Assembly: GCF_040215725.1 (NCBI RefSeq)
Contig: NZ_CP157968.1
Location: 1,240,001 to 1,304,000 of the forward strand
Origin: Rhizobium sp. ZPR4
GTDB taxonomy: Bacteria > Pseudomonadota > Alphaproteobacteria > Rhizobiales > Rhizobiaceae
Reading direction: 5' to 3'
Length of the DNA stretch: 64,000 nucleotides
Shown here: piece after piece, positions 42,677 to 51,446 of the stretch
How positions within the stretch are numbered: position 1 is the stretch's first letter
How the letters are laid out: every line of letters starts with the position of its first letter
Made by a program: the position numbers and the translations under genes
The notes under the pieces: model-generated
Database searches by the model: none
What the model saw: only the letters and a program-made list of their open reading frames with translations
Told to the model about the DNA's origin: nothing

Positions 42677-43369
42677 GTGAAGCTCAACCCGAAAGAATTC
42701 GCCCTCGATCGCTCCCGCCAAGTTGGGCCTCAGATCCTGGAGATCCTACGATCGCGCATTCTTTCGATGAGCCTGCCACCGACGACGGTCTTGTCGCGCA
42801 TTTCGCTGCAAAGCGAATTCAATGTCAGCCAGACCCCCGTGCGCGATGCCCTGATCCGGCTTGAGGAAGAGGGGTTGGTGGAGGTCTATCCACAGTATGC
42901 GACGGTTGTCGCGAGGATCGATATCCGCAACGCGACCGAGGCGCATTTCCTGCGATTGTCGATCGAGCTGGAGGCGGTCCGCAGGCTGGCTGCCGAGTCG
43001 CCTGCGGAAACGGCAGCAATCCTTGAAGGCATTCTGGCTCGTCAGAAGCATGTGGTGTCGCAGGAAACCTATGATCTCTTCGATGTGCTCGACAAGGATT
43101 TCCATCGCGTTCTTTATGAGCGAGCCGGCATTCTCGGCCTGTGGTCGACGGTCCGGCGCCAGAGCGTGCATCTCGACCGGCTGCGCATGCTCAACCTGCC
43201 GATGCCGGGCAAGCTCGAGCAGATTATTGTCGACCATCAAGCCGTGGTCGATGCCGTCCGCTCAGCCGATTCGGAGGCTGCCGTGGCTGCTTTGCGCCGA
43301 CACCTGTCAGGCACTTTGTCGATCGTCGATCTCATTTGCGAACAATATCCGGATTATGTGAGCAGGTAA
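42677..43369 (+). CDS. GntR-family regulator with FCD domain
   Basis: This 230-residue regulator has an N-terminal winged helix (LSRISLQSEFNVSQTPVRDALIRLEEEGLVEVYPQYATVV, about 35-75) and an all-helical FCD domain with the metal-type residues in VLDKDFHRVLYERAG and DHQAVVDAVRSAD. Start is GTG 42677. It is divergent from the transporter-dehydratase operon and probably its repressor, with a sugar acid or a product of it as ligand. Confidence 0.9.
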   Translation: MKLNPKEFALDRSRQVGPQILEILRSRILSMSLPPTTVLSRISLQSEFNVSQTPVRDALIRLEEEGLVEVYPQYATVVARIDIRNATEAHFLRLSIELEAVRRLAAESPAETAAILEGILARQKHVVSQETYDLFDVLDKDFHRVLYERAGILGLWSTVRRQSVHLDRLRMLNLPMPGKLEQIIVDHQAVVDAVRSADSEAAVAALRRHLSGTLSIVDLICEQYPDYVSR

Positions 43370-43481
43370 GTGCTGCCTGGCTTTTGGATTGCCGGTAGAT
43401 GTGGAGCGTGCGGGCGCCCGCATTGGCTTGCGCCTCGCTTCGTGCGAGAAGGTTGATAGGCAAACAGATCATGGAGTTCGC

Positions 43482-44384
43482 TTGACCATCGGGCTTGCGC
43501 ATGCCGAGCTGATCGCGGTTCTGACGGCTGTCACCGGCAGCGATCCAAGGGTGATGACGGTGCGGTCGGGCGACGCCTTGCCGTCCGGCCCGTTCGAGCT
43601 TGGGCACCGTACACTGCAGAGCGGATTGCGCGAATGGGTTCAGGATCAGACGGCCCATCCTGTCGGCTATCTGGAACAACTCTATACCTTTGCCGATCGC
43701 GATCGAAACAACGAAATCCTCGGTGGGCGCACGATTTCCATCAGCTATCTCGGGCTGGTGCGGGAGCAGGCCGCGCCCGGCGGCGGCATGCCGGGCTGGC
43801 ATGGCTGGTACGAATATCTCCCCTGGGAAGACCATCGGAACGGCCGGCCGGGCATAGTCGATGACATCGCCGCTCGTCTCACGCCTTGGATCGAGGAGGA
43901 TGCGATGCGCAGCGGTCAGCGCCGCCGTCGTGCCGATTTCGATTTCGGGCTGAATGGGGCGGCATGGAACGAGGATCTCGTCCTACAGCGCTATGAGCTG
44001 CTCTACGAGGCGCATCTCGTCGCCGAGGCGGGCTGTGACCTCAAGCACAATTTCGGCCGATCGATGTTTGCCGATCATCGTCGCATCCTTGCGACAGGCA
44101 TGGCGCGACTCAGGGCCAAGATCAAATATCGGCCCGTCGTTTTCGAACTCATGCCGGAAAACTTTACGCTGCTGCAATTGCAGAAAACCGTCGAGGCGCT
44201 GGCCGGCTTGACGCTGCATAAGCAGAATTTCCGCCGGCTGATCGAACAGCAGGAACTGGTCGAGGAGACCGGCGGCACCGAAAGCGAAACTGGCGGCCGC
44301 CCCGCCAAGCTCTTCCGCTTCCGCCGCGCCGTCCTCGAAGAACGCGAATTCGCCGGAACGAAATTGCCACTCTCCCGCAATTGA
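43482..44384 (+). CDS. nadQ: NadQ-type transcriptional regulator of NAD synthesis (Nudix-like domain plus winged helix)
   Basis: This roughly 300-residue protein is of the Nudix-like regulator family that represses nadABC in alphaproteobacteria. The N-terminal part is Nudix-like (IGLAHAELIAVLTAV, then GYLEQLYTFADRDRN and ISISYLGLVR), without a full Nudix box. The C-terminal part (about 220-275) is a winged helix (LLQLQKTVEALAGLTLHKQNFRRLIE). It lies immediately before nadABC, with two palindromes on the nadA promoter. The start is uncertain: TTG 43482 has GGAG nearby, while TTG 43389 would add 31 residues. Confidence 0.85.
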   Translation: MTIGLAHAELIAVLTAVTGSDPRVMTVRSGDALPSGPFELGHRTLQSGLREWVQDQTAHPVGYLEQLYTFADRDRNNEILGGRTISISYLGLVREQAAPGGGMPGWHGWYEYLPWEDHRNGRPGIVDDIAARLTPWIEEDAMRSGQRRRRADFDFGLNGAAWNEDLVLQRYELLYEAHLVAEAGCDLKHNFGRSMFADHRRILATGMARLRAKIKYRPVVFELMPENFTLLQLQKTVEALAGLTLHKQNFRRLIEQQELVEETGGTESETGGRPAKLFRFRRAVLEEREFAGTKLPLSRN

Positions 44385-44439
44385 CATATGCTCACACTGA
44401 GAATATCTATTTGCGCATAATATACTCAAAGTGAGTATA
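44381..44439 (+). promoter_or_regulatory. nadABC promoter with two NadQ-like boxes
   Basis: TTGACA at 44381-44386 and TATCTA at 44404-44409, 17 bases apart, form a promoter overlapping the nadQ stop codon. An imperfect palindrome TATGCTCA-CAC-TGAGAATA (44387-44405) fills the spacer. A perfect one, TATACTCA-AAG-TGAGTATA (44421-44439), lies just downstream of the expected start point. Centres are 34 bp apart. Binding here would block RNA polymerase. Confidence 0.85.
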
Positions 44440-44454
44440 ATAAGGAGCCGGTCA

Positions 44455-45426
44455 ATGAATCTTCCCGTATCCGCATCCTCCCTCTACGATCGTGTCAGCC
44501 GCGTCATCCCGAAAGCCGAATGGCTGTCGTTCCAGGATGATGTCGAGGCAATCCTCGAACTGAAGCGACGACATAACGCCGTCATTCTCGCGCATAACTA
44601 TCAGACGCCGGAAATCTTCCATGGCGTTGCAGATATCGTCGGCGACAGCCTGGCGCTTGCCCGCAAGGCTGTCGAGGTCGATGCCGATATCATCGTGCTG
44701 GCCGGCGTGCATTTCATGGCCGAGACGGCGAAGTTGCTGAATCCAGAAAAGAAAGTCCTAATCCCGGACATGGAAGCCGGCTGCTCGCTGGCGGAATCGA
44801 TCACGCCCGAGGATATCGCCCTGCTGCGTCAGGCCCATCCGGGTGTTCCTGTCGTTACCTACGTCAACACGTCGGCGGCGGTAAAGGCGGCCTCCGATAT
44901 CTGCTGCACCTCGGGCAATGCGCGGCAAGTGGTGGAATCGCTCGGCGTGCCGAAGGTGCTGATGCTCCCGGACGAGTATCTGGCCCGCAACGTGGCGCGC
45001 GAAACCAATGTCGAGCTCATCGCCTGGCATGGGCACTGCGAGGTTCATGAACTCTTCACAGCAGACGATATCCGCCAGCTGCGGGAGAACTATCCCGGTG
45101 TGACCGTGCTTGCGCACCCGGAATGCCCACCCGATGTCGTCGAGGCCGCGGATTTCGCCGGCTCGACCGCCGTCATGTCCGACTATGTCGGCAAGAAGCG
45201 CCCGTCACGCGTCGTGCTTCTGACCGAATGTTCGATGAGCGACAATGTCGCTGTGCATCACCCGGATGTGGAGTTCATCCGCCCCTGCAATCTCTGCCCA
45301 CACATGAAGCGCATCACCCTCGGCAACATCCGTAAGGCCCTGGAAGAAGGGCGGCATGAGGTGACGGTCGATCCGGCGATCGCGGCCGACGCACGCCGCG
45401 CGGTGGAAAGGATGCTGGCGATATGA
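44455..45426 (+). CDS. nadA: Quinolinate synthase NadA
   Basis: This 323-residue 4Fe-4S enzyme condenses iminoaspartate with dihydroxyacetone phosphate to quinolinate. Typical blocks are [25 protein letters not shown] (near 42-66), [47 protein letters not shown] and [13 protein letters not shown]; three conserved cysteines bind the cluster. ATG 44455 has AAGGAG 9 bases upstream. Its stop overlaps nadB (ATGA). Confidence 0.96.
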   Translation: MNLPVSASSLYDRVSRVIPKAEWLSFQDDVEAILELKRRHNAVILAHNYQTPEIFHGVADIVGDSLALARKAVEVDADIIVLAGVHFMAETAKLLNPEKKVLIPDMEAGCSLAESITPEDIALLRQAHPGVPVVTYVNTSAAVKAASDICCTSGNARQVVESLGVPKVLMLPDEYLARNVARETNVELIAWHGHCEVHELFTADDIRQLRENYPGVTVLAHPECPPDVVEAADFAGSTAVMSDYVGKKRPSRVVLLTECSMSDNVAVHHPDVEFIRPCNLCPHMKRITLGNIRKALEEGRHEVTVDPAIAADARRAVERMLAI

Positions 45427-46964
45427 GCGAGATCCTCGAAGAACTGAGGGGCCGCATCGTCATCGTCGGCAGCGGTCTTGCCGGATTGATGACGGCACTG
45501 ACATTGGCGCCTCGGCCTGTCGTGATCGTTACCCGCGCCTTGATCGGCGCGGAAACGTCGAGCGCCTGGGCTCAGGGTGGCATCGCTGCCAGCGTCGGCG
45601 AGGGCGATAGCGCCGCTTTGCATCTTGCCGATACGCTCGCTGCCGGCGACGGCCTTTGCGACGCGAAAGTAGCGGCAAAGATCGTCGCGGAAGCCCCTGC
45701 TGCCATCGCTGCACTGGAGCGCGCCGGCGTCGAGTTCGATCGCGATGTTACAGGCGAATTATCCCTCGGCCTCGAAGCCGCGCATTCGCTGCGACGCATC
45801 GTGCATTCAAAGGGCGATGGCTCGGGTGCTGCCATCGTTCGTGCGCTTGCCGAGGCAGTTGCCCGCACGCCGTCGATCATGGTGCTCGAGGGTTATCAGG
45901 CACAGCGGCTGCTGCTGGACGGCGATCGGGTTGCCGGCCTCCTATGCCTCACCGACAAGGGCAGCGTCGTGTTGCCATCCTCGCGCGTCGTTCTTGCGAC
46001 TGGCGGTATTGGCGGCCTGTTCGATGCCACCACCAATCCTGTCGGCAATTTCGGGCAGGGGATTGTGCTTGCAGCGCGCGCGGGCGCGCAACTCGCCGAT
46101 ATGGAATTCGTGCAATTCCATCCCACCGCACTCGACAGCCGCAGGCGGCCTTTGGCGCTTGTCAGCGAAGCGGTTCGCGGCGAGGGCGCGCTTCTCGTCA
46201 ATGAAAGCGGCGAGCGCTTCATGGCTGGCGTCGAAGGTGCCGAGCTTGCGCCGCGCGATGTCGTGGCGCGGGCTATCAGCGCGGAAATCGCCCGCGGCGG
46301 CAAGGTGTTCCTCGATGCGCGCAATGCGCTCGGCAATCGCTTTGCTGTCCGCTTTCCGGTCATCGAGGCCCTTTGCCGCGAGGCAGGCGTCGACCCGGCA
46401 AGCGACCCCATTCCGGTGCGTCCGGCCGTTCACTATCACATGGGTGGCGTGGCGACCGACGAGAATGGCCGAAGCTCCGTTCCCGGCCTATGGGTCGTGG
46501 GTGAGGCGGCGTCCACCGGTCTGCATGGCGCCAATCGTCTTGCCAGCAACTCCCTGCTGGAGGCTGCGGTCATGGGCATGCGGGCCGCGCGCGATATTGC
46601 AGGCATGGATGCGGCTACGACGAGGTTGCCGAAACATCTTCCCGAGACGGTCGCGCCGGATGCGGCGCTCGTGCGGCCGATCGTGTCGCGGCATCTCGGG
46701 GTCCTGCGCAATGCTGGCGCCATTCATGGCGCGATCGCAGCGCTTCTGCCGCTTTGCGAGAGCGAAGGACCGGCCGCCGACCCCGCGCTGGTGGCCTTGC
46801 TGATCGCCGTCTTCGCAAATCTCAGGATGGAATCGCGCGGCGCCCATGCCCGCACGGATTTTCCGCTCAAGCTGCATCATGCGCAGCGCCGCATGATGAA
46901 CCTTTCCGACGCCCTGGATATCGCCAGATCGGCAATCCCCTATTCCATCGCAAGGAGTGCCTGA
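45423..46964 (+). CDS. nadB: L-aspartate oxidase NadB
   Basis: This 513-residue FAD enzyme oxidises L-aspartate to iminoaspartate for NadA. It has the dinucleotide motif [13 protein letters not shown] near residue 16, [11 protein letters not shown] near 43, [10 protein letters not shown] near 228 with the substrate-binding His, and the late [45 protein letters not shown] block. Its ATG overlaps the nadA stop; nadC follows after one base. Confidence 0.96.
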   Translation: MSEILEELRGRIVIVGSGLAGLMTALTLAPRPVVIVTRALIGAETSSAWAQGGIAASVGEGDSAALHLADTLAAGDGLCDAKVAAKIVAEAPAAIAALERAGVEFDRDVTGELSLGLEAAHSLRRIVHSKGDGSGAAIVRALAEAVARTPSIMVLEGYQAQRLLLDGDRVAGLLCLTDKGSVVLPSSRVVLATGGIGGLFDATTNPVGNFGQGIVLAARAGAQLADMEFVQFHPTALDSRRRPLALVSEAVRGEGALLVNESGERFMAGVEGAELAPRDVVARAISAEIARGGKVFLDARNALGNRFAVRFPVIEALCREAGVDPASDPIPVRPAVHYHMGGVATDENGRSSVPGLWVVGEAASTGLHGANRLASNSLLEAAVMGMRAARDIAGMDAATTRLPKHLPETVAPDAALVRPIVSRHLGVLRNAGAIHGAIAALLPLCESEGPAADPALVALLIAVFANLRMESRGAHARTDFPLKLHHAQRRMMNLSDALDIARSAIPYSIARSA

Positions 46965-46965
46965 C

Positions 46966-47823
46966 ATGATGCTTGCTCCCCTCCCGCGCCTGATCGTCGA
47001 ACCGCTGGTGCGCAATGCGCTTGTGGAAGATCTCGGCCTTGCCGGCGACGTCACCTCCACCGCCGTCATCCCCGCCACGCATCGCTCCCGCGTCGCCATG
47101 GTCAACCGGCAGCCGGGCGTGGTCGCAGGCCTTGATGCGTCCGAACTTGCCTTCCAATTGGTCGATCCTGCCATCGTCATGACCCGCCACGTGCCCGATG
47201 GCACGAAGGTTGGTGTCGGCGAGGTCATTGCAACGGTCGAAGGGCCGTCCCGCGGTCTGCTGACGGCGGAGCGGACTGCGCTCAATTTCCTCGGCCATCT
47301 CTCCGGCATTGCCTCCGTCACCGGCAGCATCGTCGAGGCGATCGCCAGCACGAAGGCATCGATCGTCTGTACGCGCAAGACGACGCCCGGTCTGAGAGCC
47401 CTGGAGAAATACGCGGTTCGTGCCGGCGGCGGTATGAACCATCGTTTCGCGCTCTATGACGCGGTGCTGATCAAGGACAACCACGTCGCCATTGCCGGCG
47501 GCATCGCAGAAGCCATTCGTCGCGCCAAGGCCGGAGCCGGTCACATGGTCAAGATCGAAGTCGAGGTCGATACGCTGGCGCAGCTTCGCGAAGCGATGCA
47601 GGAAGGCGTCGATGCCGTGCTGCTCGACAATATGACGCCGGACCAACTGCGCGAGGCGGTCGATATCGTCGGCGGCCGGGCGATCACCGAAGCCTCCGGG
47701 CGCATCACGCCGGCAACGGCTGCCGTGATCGCCGCATCCGGCGTCGATCTCATATCCGTCGGTTGGCTGACTCATAGTGCGCCGACGCTCGATATCGGGC
47801 TGGATTGGAAGGCGGTGGCCTGA
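46966..47823 (+). CDS. nadC: Nicotinate-nucleotide pyrophosphorylase (quinolinate phosphoribosyltransferase) NadC
   Basis: This 285-residue enzyme converts quinolinate and PRPP to nicotinate mononucleotide. Typical motifs are ALVEDLGLAGDVTS at the N-terminus, TRKTTPGLRALEKYAVRAGGG with basic active-site residues (near 138-158), LIKDNHV near 169 and VEVDTLAQ. ATG 46966 lies 8 bases after AAGGAG. It ends the nadABC operon; a 160-base gap with its own regulatory palindrome follows. Confidence 0.96.
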   Translation: MMLAPLPRLIVEPLVRNALVEDLGLAGDVTSTAVIPATHRSRVAMVNRQPGVVAGLDASELAFQLVDPAIVMTRHVPDGTKVGVGEVIATVEGPSRGLLTAERTALNFLGHLSGIASVTGSIVEAIASTKASIVCTRKTTPGLRALEKYAVRAGGGMNHRFALYDAVLIKDNHVAIAGGIAEAIRRAKAGAGHMVKIEVEVDTLAQLREAMQEGVDAVLLDNMTPDQLREAVDIVGGRAITEASGRITPATAAVIAASGVDLISVGWLTHSAPTLDIGLDWKAVA

Positions 47824-47914
47824 GGTGTGGGCATTGCGGTGATCTCGTTGGCAACAGCACGGGCGCAACTCAAGAACTGAAGTCGCAGAGAGCAATCTGA
47901 ATGGGGTAAATGTA

Positions 47915-47942
47915 TATACAAAAGAGCTCCTTCCTTTGTATA
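47915..47942 (+). promoter_or_regulatory. Inverted repeat upstream of the NCS1 permease gene
   Basis: TATACAAAAG (47915-47924) and CCTTTGTATA (47933-47942) are inverted copies with 9 of 10 matching bases around an 8-base spacer. It lies 42 bases before the permease ATG and is unlike the NadQ boxes. It is probably the operator of an unlinked regulator. Confidence 0.6.
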
Positions 47943-47984
47943 GATTGGTCCGTGAGTACCGAATTCCCCCAGGAGGAGCACAGG

Positions 47985-49391
47985 ATGAGCGGTGTCAGAA
48001 CCGGCGATGGATTCGCCGAACGCAGAACCATAGACAGGATACCGGAGAGCGAGCGGCACGGTTTCCCACGAGACCAGTTCACGCTCTGGTTCGGAGCGAA
48101 TCTGCAGATCACGGCGGTGCTGGATGGCGCGCTTGCCGTCGTGTTCGGAGCAGAGGCGATGACGGCGATCGTGGGTCTTGCCGTCGGCAATATCCTCGGG
48201 GGGATCGTGATGGCCCTCCATTCGGCGCAGGGGCCGCGCCTCGGGCTGCCGCAGATGATCAGCAGCCGCGCGCAGTTCGGTGTCAGAGGTGCCACACTTC
48301 CATTGCTTCTGGTCATTCTGATGTATCTCGGCTTTGCCGCGACGGGCACGGTGCTTGCCGGCCAGGCCATGAACCTTTTGCTTGGCGTTTCCAATCCGGC
48401 TGTCGGCATGGTGATCTTCGGGGTGCTCAGCGCCGTGATCGCGCTCGTCGGCTATAAGGTGATCCACATCATGGGGCGGATCGCGACGGTCATCAGCGTC
48501 ATCGGCTTCGCTTATCTCGCCTACCAGCTGTTCCACCAATACGACATTCAAACGGCCTTCGGGCAAAAGCCCGCGACGGTCGCGACCTTCCTGCTGGCCG
48601 TCTCGCTCTCGGCCGGATGGCAGCTGACCTATGCGCCATACGTCGCCGACTATTCGCGCTACCTTCCGTCGTCCACACCGGATGGCAGGGCATTCCTCTA
48701 TACATTGCTCGGCTCGGCGATTGCCTCGCAACTGGCGATGACGTTCGGCGTGTTTGTCGCCGCCCTCGGCGCGAAATTCCTTTCGAACCAGGTCGGTTTC
48801 CTTGGAACCCTGGCGGGACAGGGCGCTGTTCTCGTTTATATCGTCATTATCTGCGGCAAGCTGACGATCAACTGCTTAAACGCCTATGGCGGCTTCATGG
48901 CAATCCTGACGACCTTTACCTCGTTCAGCAACCAGACCCGGATCTCGCGGGGTGCGAGGGCGCTCTATATCATCGGATTTGTTGCTCTGTCGGTGCTGAT
49001 CGCCGTTCTCGCCAGCGCGGATTTCCTCTCGGCATTCAAGAACTTCGTCCTGATGCTGCTGGCGGTGTTCGTCCCTTGGAGCGCGATCAATCTCATCGAT
49101 TACTATCTCATCTCCAAAGAGAAGGTGGATATTCCCGCCCTCTATGACGCAACGGGCCGCTACGGCGCGTACAACTGGACAGCACTCGGATGCTATGTTC
49201 TCGGCGTCATCGTGCAGATCCCGTTCCTCAATCAGCCTCTCTATGAAGGCCCGATTGCGGTCGCGCTCAATGACGCCGATATTTCCTGGGCCGTCAGCCT
49301 GGTCGTGACTGCCGTCGTCTATTACGCGCTGCAGCGCAATGCGAAGGTGGCGCCAAGTGAGATGATCCTGGATACCGCGACCCAAAGCTAG
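47985..49391 (+). CDS. NCS1-family nucleobase/vitamin permease (CodB-like)
   Basis: This 468-residue integral membrane protein has about 12 helices. The NCS1 pattern is seen in FGANLQITAVLDGALAVVFG near residues 38-57, MISSRAQFGVRGATLPLLLVILMYLGF near 92-118, and SAGWQLTYAPYVADYSRYLP near 210-229, a signature of the cytosine/purine/thiamine/allantoin permeases. ATG 47985 follows AGGAGG by 8 bases. It is downstream of nadC but separated by 160 bases and its own operator, so a link with NAD precursors is only a guess. Confidence 0.9.
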   Translation: MSGVRTGDGFAERRTIDRIPESERHGFPRDQFTLWFGANLQITAVLDGALAVVFGAEAMTAIVGLAVGNILGGIVMALHSAQGPRLGLPQMISSRAQFGVRGATLPLLLVILMYLGFAATGTVLAGQAMNLLLGVSNPAVGMVIFGVLSAVIALVGYKVIHIMGRIATVISVIGFAYLAYQLFHQYDIQTAFGQKPATVATFLLAVSLSAGWQLTYAPYVADYSRYLPSSTPDGRAFLYTLLGSAIASQLAMTFGVFVAALGAKFLSNQVGFLGTLAGQGAVLVYIVIICGKLTINCLNAYGGFMAILTTFTSFSNQTRISRGARALYIIGFVALSVLIAVLASADFLSAFKNFVLMLLAVFVPWSAINLIDYYLISKEKVDIPALYDATGRYGAYNWTALGCYVLGVIVQIPFLNQPLYEGPIAVALNDADISWAVSLVVTAVVYYALQRNAKVAPSEMILDTATQS

Positions 49392-49394
49392 CGG

Positions 49395-49445
49395 AACGGT
49401 CCGCAGGACCCCGGACCGGCTCCCCTTCGGGGTGGCCAGCCGTCT
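49395..49445 (+). terminator. GC-rich hairpins after the NCS1 permease gene
   Basis: GGTCC-GCA-GGACC (about 49397-49409) and CCCC-TTC-GGGG (about 49423-49433) form two short stems in the gap between convergent genes. Neither is followed by a T run, so termination is likely but not certain. Confidence 0.45.
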
Positions 49446-49481
49446 CCGCAGACAAGATGGGAATTGAGGCGCGCGGGAGGA

Positions 49482-50258
49482 TCAGACGATGACCGGCACC
49501 TGCGCGCCATCCATGCTGATGACGACGCCGGTGACGTAGCCTGCCTTTGCCGAGCTCAGGAAGGCCACGACATTGGCGATATCGACCGGGCTCGCCATGC
49601 GGCCGATCGGAATACGCTTCAGCGCCTCGGCAAGGGCCTCCTCCTCCGTCGAGCCGGAAGCTTTCGCAGCCGCCTTGAGGCCTTCGGCAACGCGATCGGT
49701 TTCCGTGAGGCCGGGATTGAGGCCGACGACGCGCACGCCTCTGCCGGCATAGGCATTGGCAAGCCCGACGCTTGCAAGCATCAGCGCGGCATTCGCCGAT
49801 CCGCCGGCCAGATGGACTGCCGAGGCGACCTTGCCGCCATTGCCGATGATGTTGATCACCGCGCCCGAGCCACGAGCGCCCATGCGCTTGATGGCGGGAT
49901 CGATCACGTTGATGTAGGAAAAATACTTGGCGTCCATGGCGGCGCGCCATATGGCGGGCGTGAGGTCGTCCGCCGGTGTGCGGGCTGCCGCACCGGCGCT
50001 GTTGACGAGGATATCGATCGGTCCGATCTCCGCTTCGACCCGGTCAACGACCCCAAGTGCCTGCTCGTCGGAAATCAGGTCGGCGGCGTAGCCATGCGCG
50101 CCGGGAAGTCTGGAGAGTGCGGCATCGATATTGGCTTGCGAGCGTGAGCAGATCGCGACGCGTGCGCCTTCCTGAAGAAACAGCTCTGCGCAGGCAAAAC
50201 CGATGCCTTTCGAGCCGCCCGTGATCAGAACGACTTTATCCTTGAGGCCAAGGTCCAT
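49482..50258 (-). CDS. SDR-family protein lacking the usual catalytic Tyr and Lys
   Basis: This 258-residue short-chain dehydrogenase fold has an intact cofactor motif TGGSKGIG (13-20) and NSAG (86-89), and a normal C-terminal VVISMDGAQVPVIV. At the active site, where YxxxK is expected, the sequence is HLAGGSANAALM: G152 replaces Tyr and N156 replaces Lys, and the catalytic Ser position reads IIGNGG. It may bind NAD(P) without classical SDR chemistry or use other residues. It is transcribed toward the NCS1 permease gene; neighbours give no substrate. Confidence 0.85.
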   Translation of the reverse strand: MDLGLKDKVVLITGGSKGIGFACAELFLQEGARVAICSRSQANIDAALSRLPGAHGYAADLISDEQALGVVDRVEAEIGPIDILVNSAGAAARTPADDLTPAIWRAAMDAKYFSYINVIDPAIKRMGARGSGAVINIIGNGGKVASAVHLAGGSANAALMLASVGLANAYAGRGVRVVGLNPGLTETDRVAEGLKAAAKASGSTEEEALAEALKRIPIGRMASPVDIANVVAFLSSAKAGYVTGVVISMDGAQVPVIV

Positions 50259-50358
50259 GGAATCTCTCCGGTATGATTTGCTGGGGCGCCAAGCTATGTC
50301 CCGAAGCCGCCGGCGTACAGGGCCACCGTCGTCACAGCTTGGTGACCGATGTCGGCCG

Positions 50359-51219
50359 TTATGAAAGACGCTTGGCCTTCAGCACGGAAACGGCCGTCTC
50401 GCTGTTGTGGACATAGTCGTTGGCGTCGGGCTGACGCTGCACCAACAGAATGAACAGCAGATCGGTCAGCATCAGCTGCGCGTCGCGGGCGGTGATGGCC
50501 GAGGAGCGGACGCGATCCTCATCGCCGACGGTGTGGAGGCAGATATCGGCGACGCGGGAAAGCGGGTTGTCCTGCAGGCCGGTGACGGCAATGACCGTTG
50601 CCTGGCGCTGGCTTGCCAGTTCCGCAATCCGCAGCGTCTCGATGCTGGCGCCGGAATAGGAAAGAGCAAAGAGAAGGTCATCCGGCCCGAGCGTCGACGC
50701 ATTGGCCATTTGCACATGGCTGTCGCTGTCATGCAGCACATTGCGGCCAAGCTTCATCAGTTTGTAGGAAAAGTCGCGCGCTACCAGCGAAGAAGCGCCG
50801 ACACCGGCCAGATGGATGCGCCGGGCATCATGAAGTGCTTCGAGCGCCTTTTCGATATCGGCTTCGTTGTTGACGGAGATGGTCTGCTGCATGGCCTGCA
50901 TTTTGCTGCCCAGCAGCTTCTGCAGGATGGTGAGATAGCCGTCGCCCACCTCGATCGTGCCGTGGATCATGCCGGCCGGCGCCTGCCATTCCTGCGCTTT
51001 CGCCTCGCTGACGGCAAGCTTCAATTCCTGGTAGCCGGCATAGCCAAGCTTCTGGCTGAATTTCACGACACTCGACTGGCTGCGGCCGGTTTCTCCCGCG
51101 AGTGCCGCCGAGGACAGCCGTAGCATCTGGTCGGGATTGTCGATGATGAACTGCCCGATCTGGCGATCGGCGGGGGCCATGGTTTCGAGCTGCGCGCTGA
51201 TTTTCTTTAAGATCGACAT
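50359..51219 (-). CDS. RpiR-family (MurR-type) regulator of the cell-wall recycling island
   Basis: This 286-residue regulator has an N-terminal RpiR helix-turn-helix domain (ADRQIGQFIIDNPDQMLRLSSAALAGETGRSQSSVVKFSQKLGYAGYQELK, residues 17-67) and a C-terminal SIS domain (about 125-260) that binds phosphosugars. Start is the ATG at 51219 after AGGGAC; the 68-codon upstream extension crosses the regulatory gap and is rejected. It is divergent from the MurA paralogue, and two matching palindromes mark its likely targets. MurNAc-6-P or GlcNAc-6-P would be the expected ligand. Confidence 0.9.
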   Translation of the reverse strand: MSILKKISAQLETMAPADRQIGQFIIDNPDQMLRLSSAALAGETGRSQSSVVKFSQKLGYAGYQELKLAVSEAKAQEWQAPAGMIHGTIEVGDGYLTILQKLLGSKMQAMQQTISVNNEADIEKALEALHDARRIHLAGVGASSLVARDFSYKLMKLGRNVLHDSDSHVQMANASTLGPDDLLFALSYSGASIETLRIAELASQRQATVIAVTGLQDNPLSRVADICLHTVGDEDRVRSSAITARDAQLMLTDLLFILLVQRQPDANDYVHNSETAVSVLKAKRLS

Positions 51220-51333
51220 TTGTCCCTTCGAGCCATCAAGGCTGCTTAACTCGCCGACACGAGTGCACCGAAAATAGCATCCGGTTGAAGCTCGGCAATC
51301 TCGCTTCGTGCGATCGGACATTATCACAGCAAA

Positions 51334-51386
51334 TTGGAATAAAAAATTCCAAATCCGGTTGACACTATGGAATGGCCGATTAGTCT
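51334..51386 (+). promoter_or_regulatory. Promoter and RpiR operator of the murA-kinase operon
   Basis: A perfect palindrome TTGGAAT-AAAAA-ATTCCAA (51334-51352) precedes TTGACA (51359-51364) and TAGTCT (51381-51386), with a 16-base spacer. A further half-site GGAAT (51369-51373) lies in the spacer, 33 bp from the same half-site in the palindrome. The arrangement is repeated at 53631. It lies between the divergent RpiR and murA genes. Confidence 0.8.
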
Positions 51387-51446
51387 TCAGAGGAAACGCG
51401 TGAAGGACTCGTGGCGTCCTCACCTTTTCCTCGGCGGATTTTCATC

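Noticed and set aside
47824..47984. Possible riboswitch ahead of the NCS1 permease, because some NCS1 and CodB-like genes are under thiamine or purine riboswitches.
   Set aside because: The gap is only 160 bases and shows a clear inverted repeat but no THI-box or purine-type conserved core.
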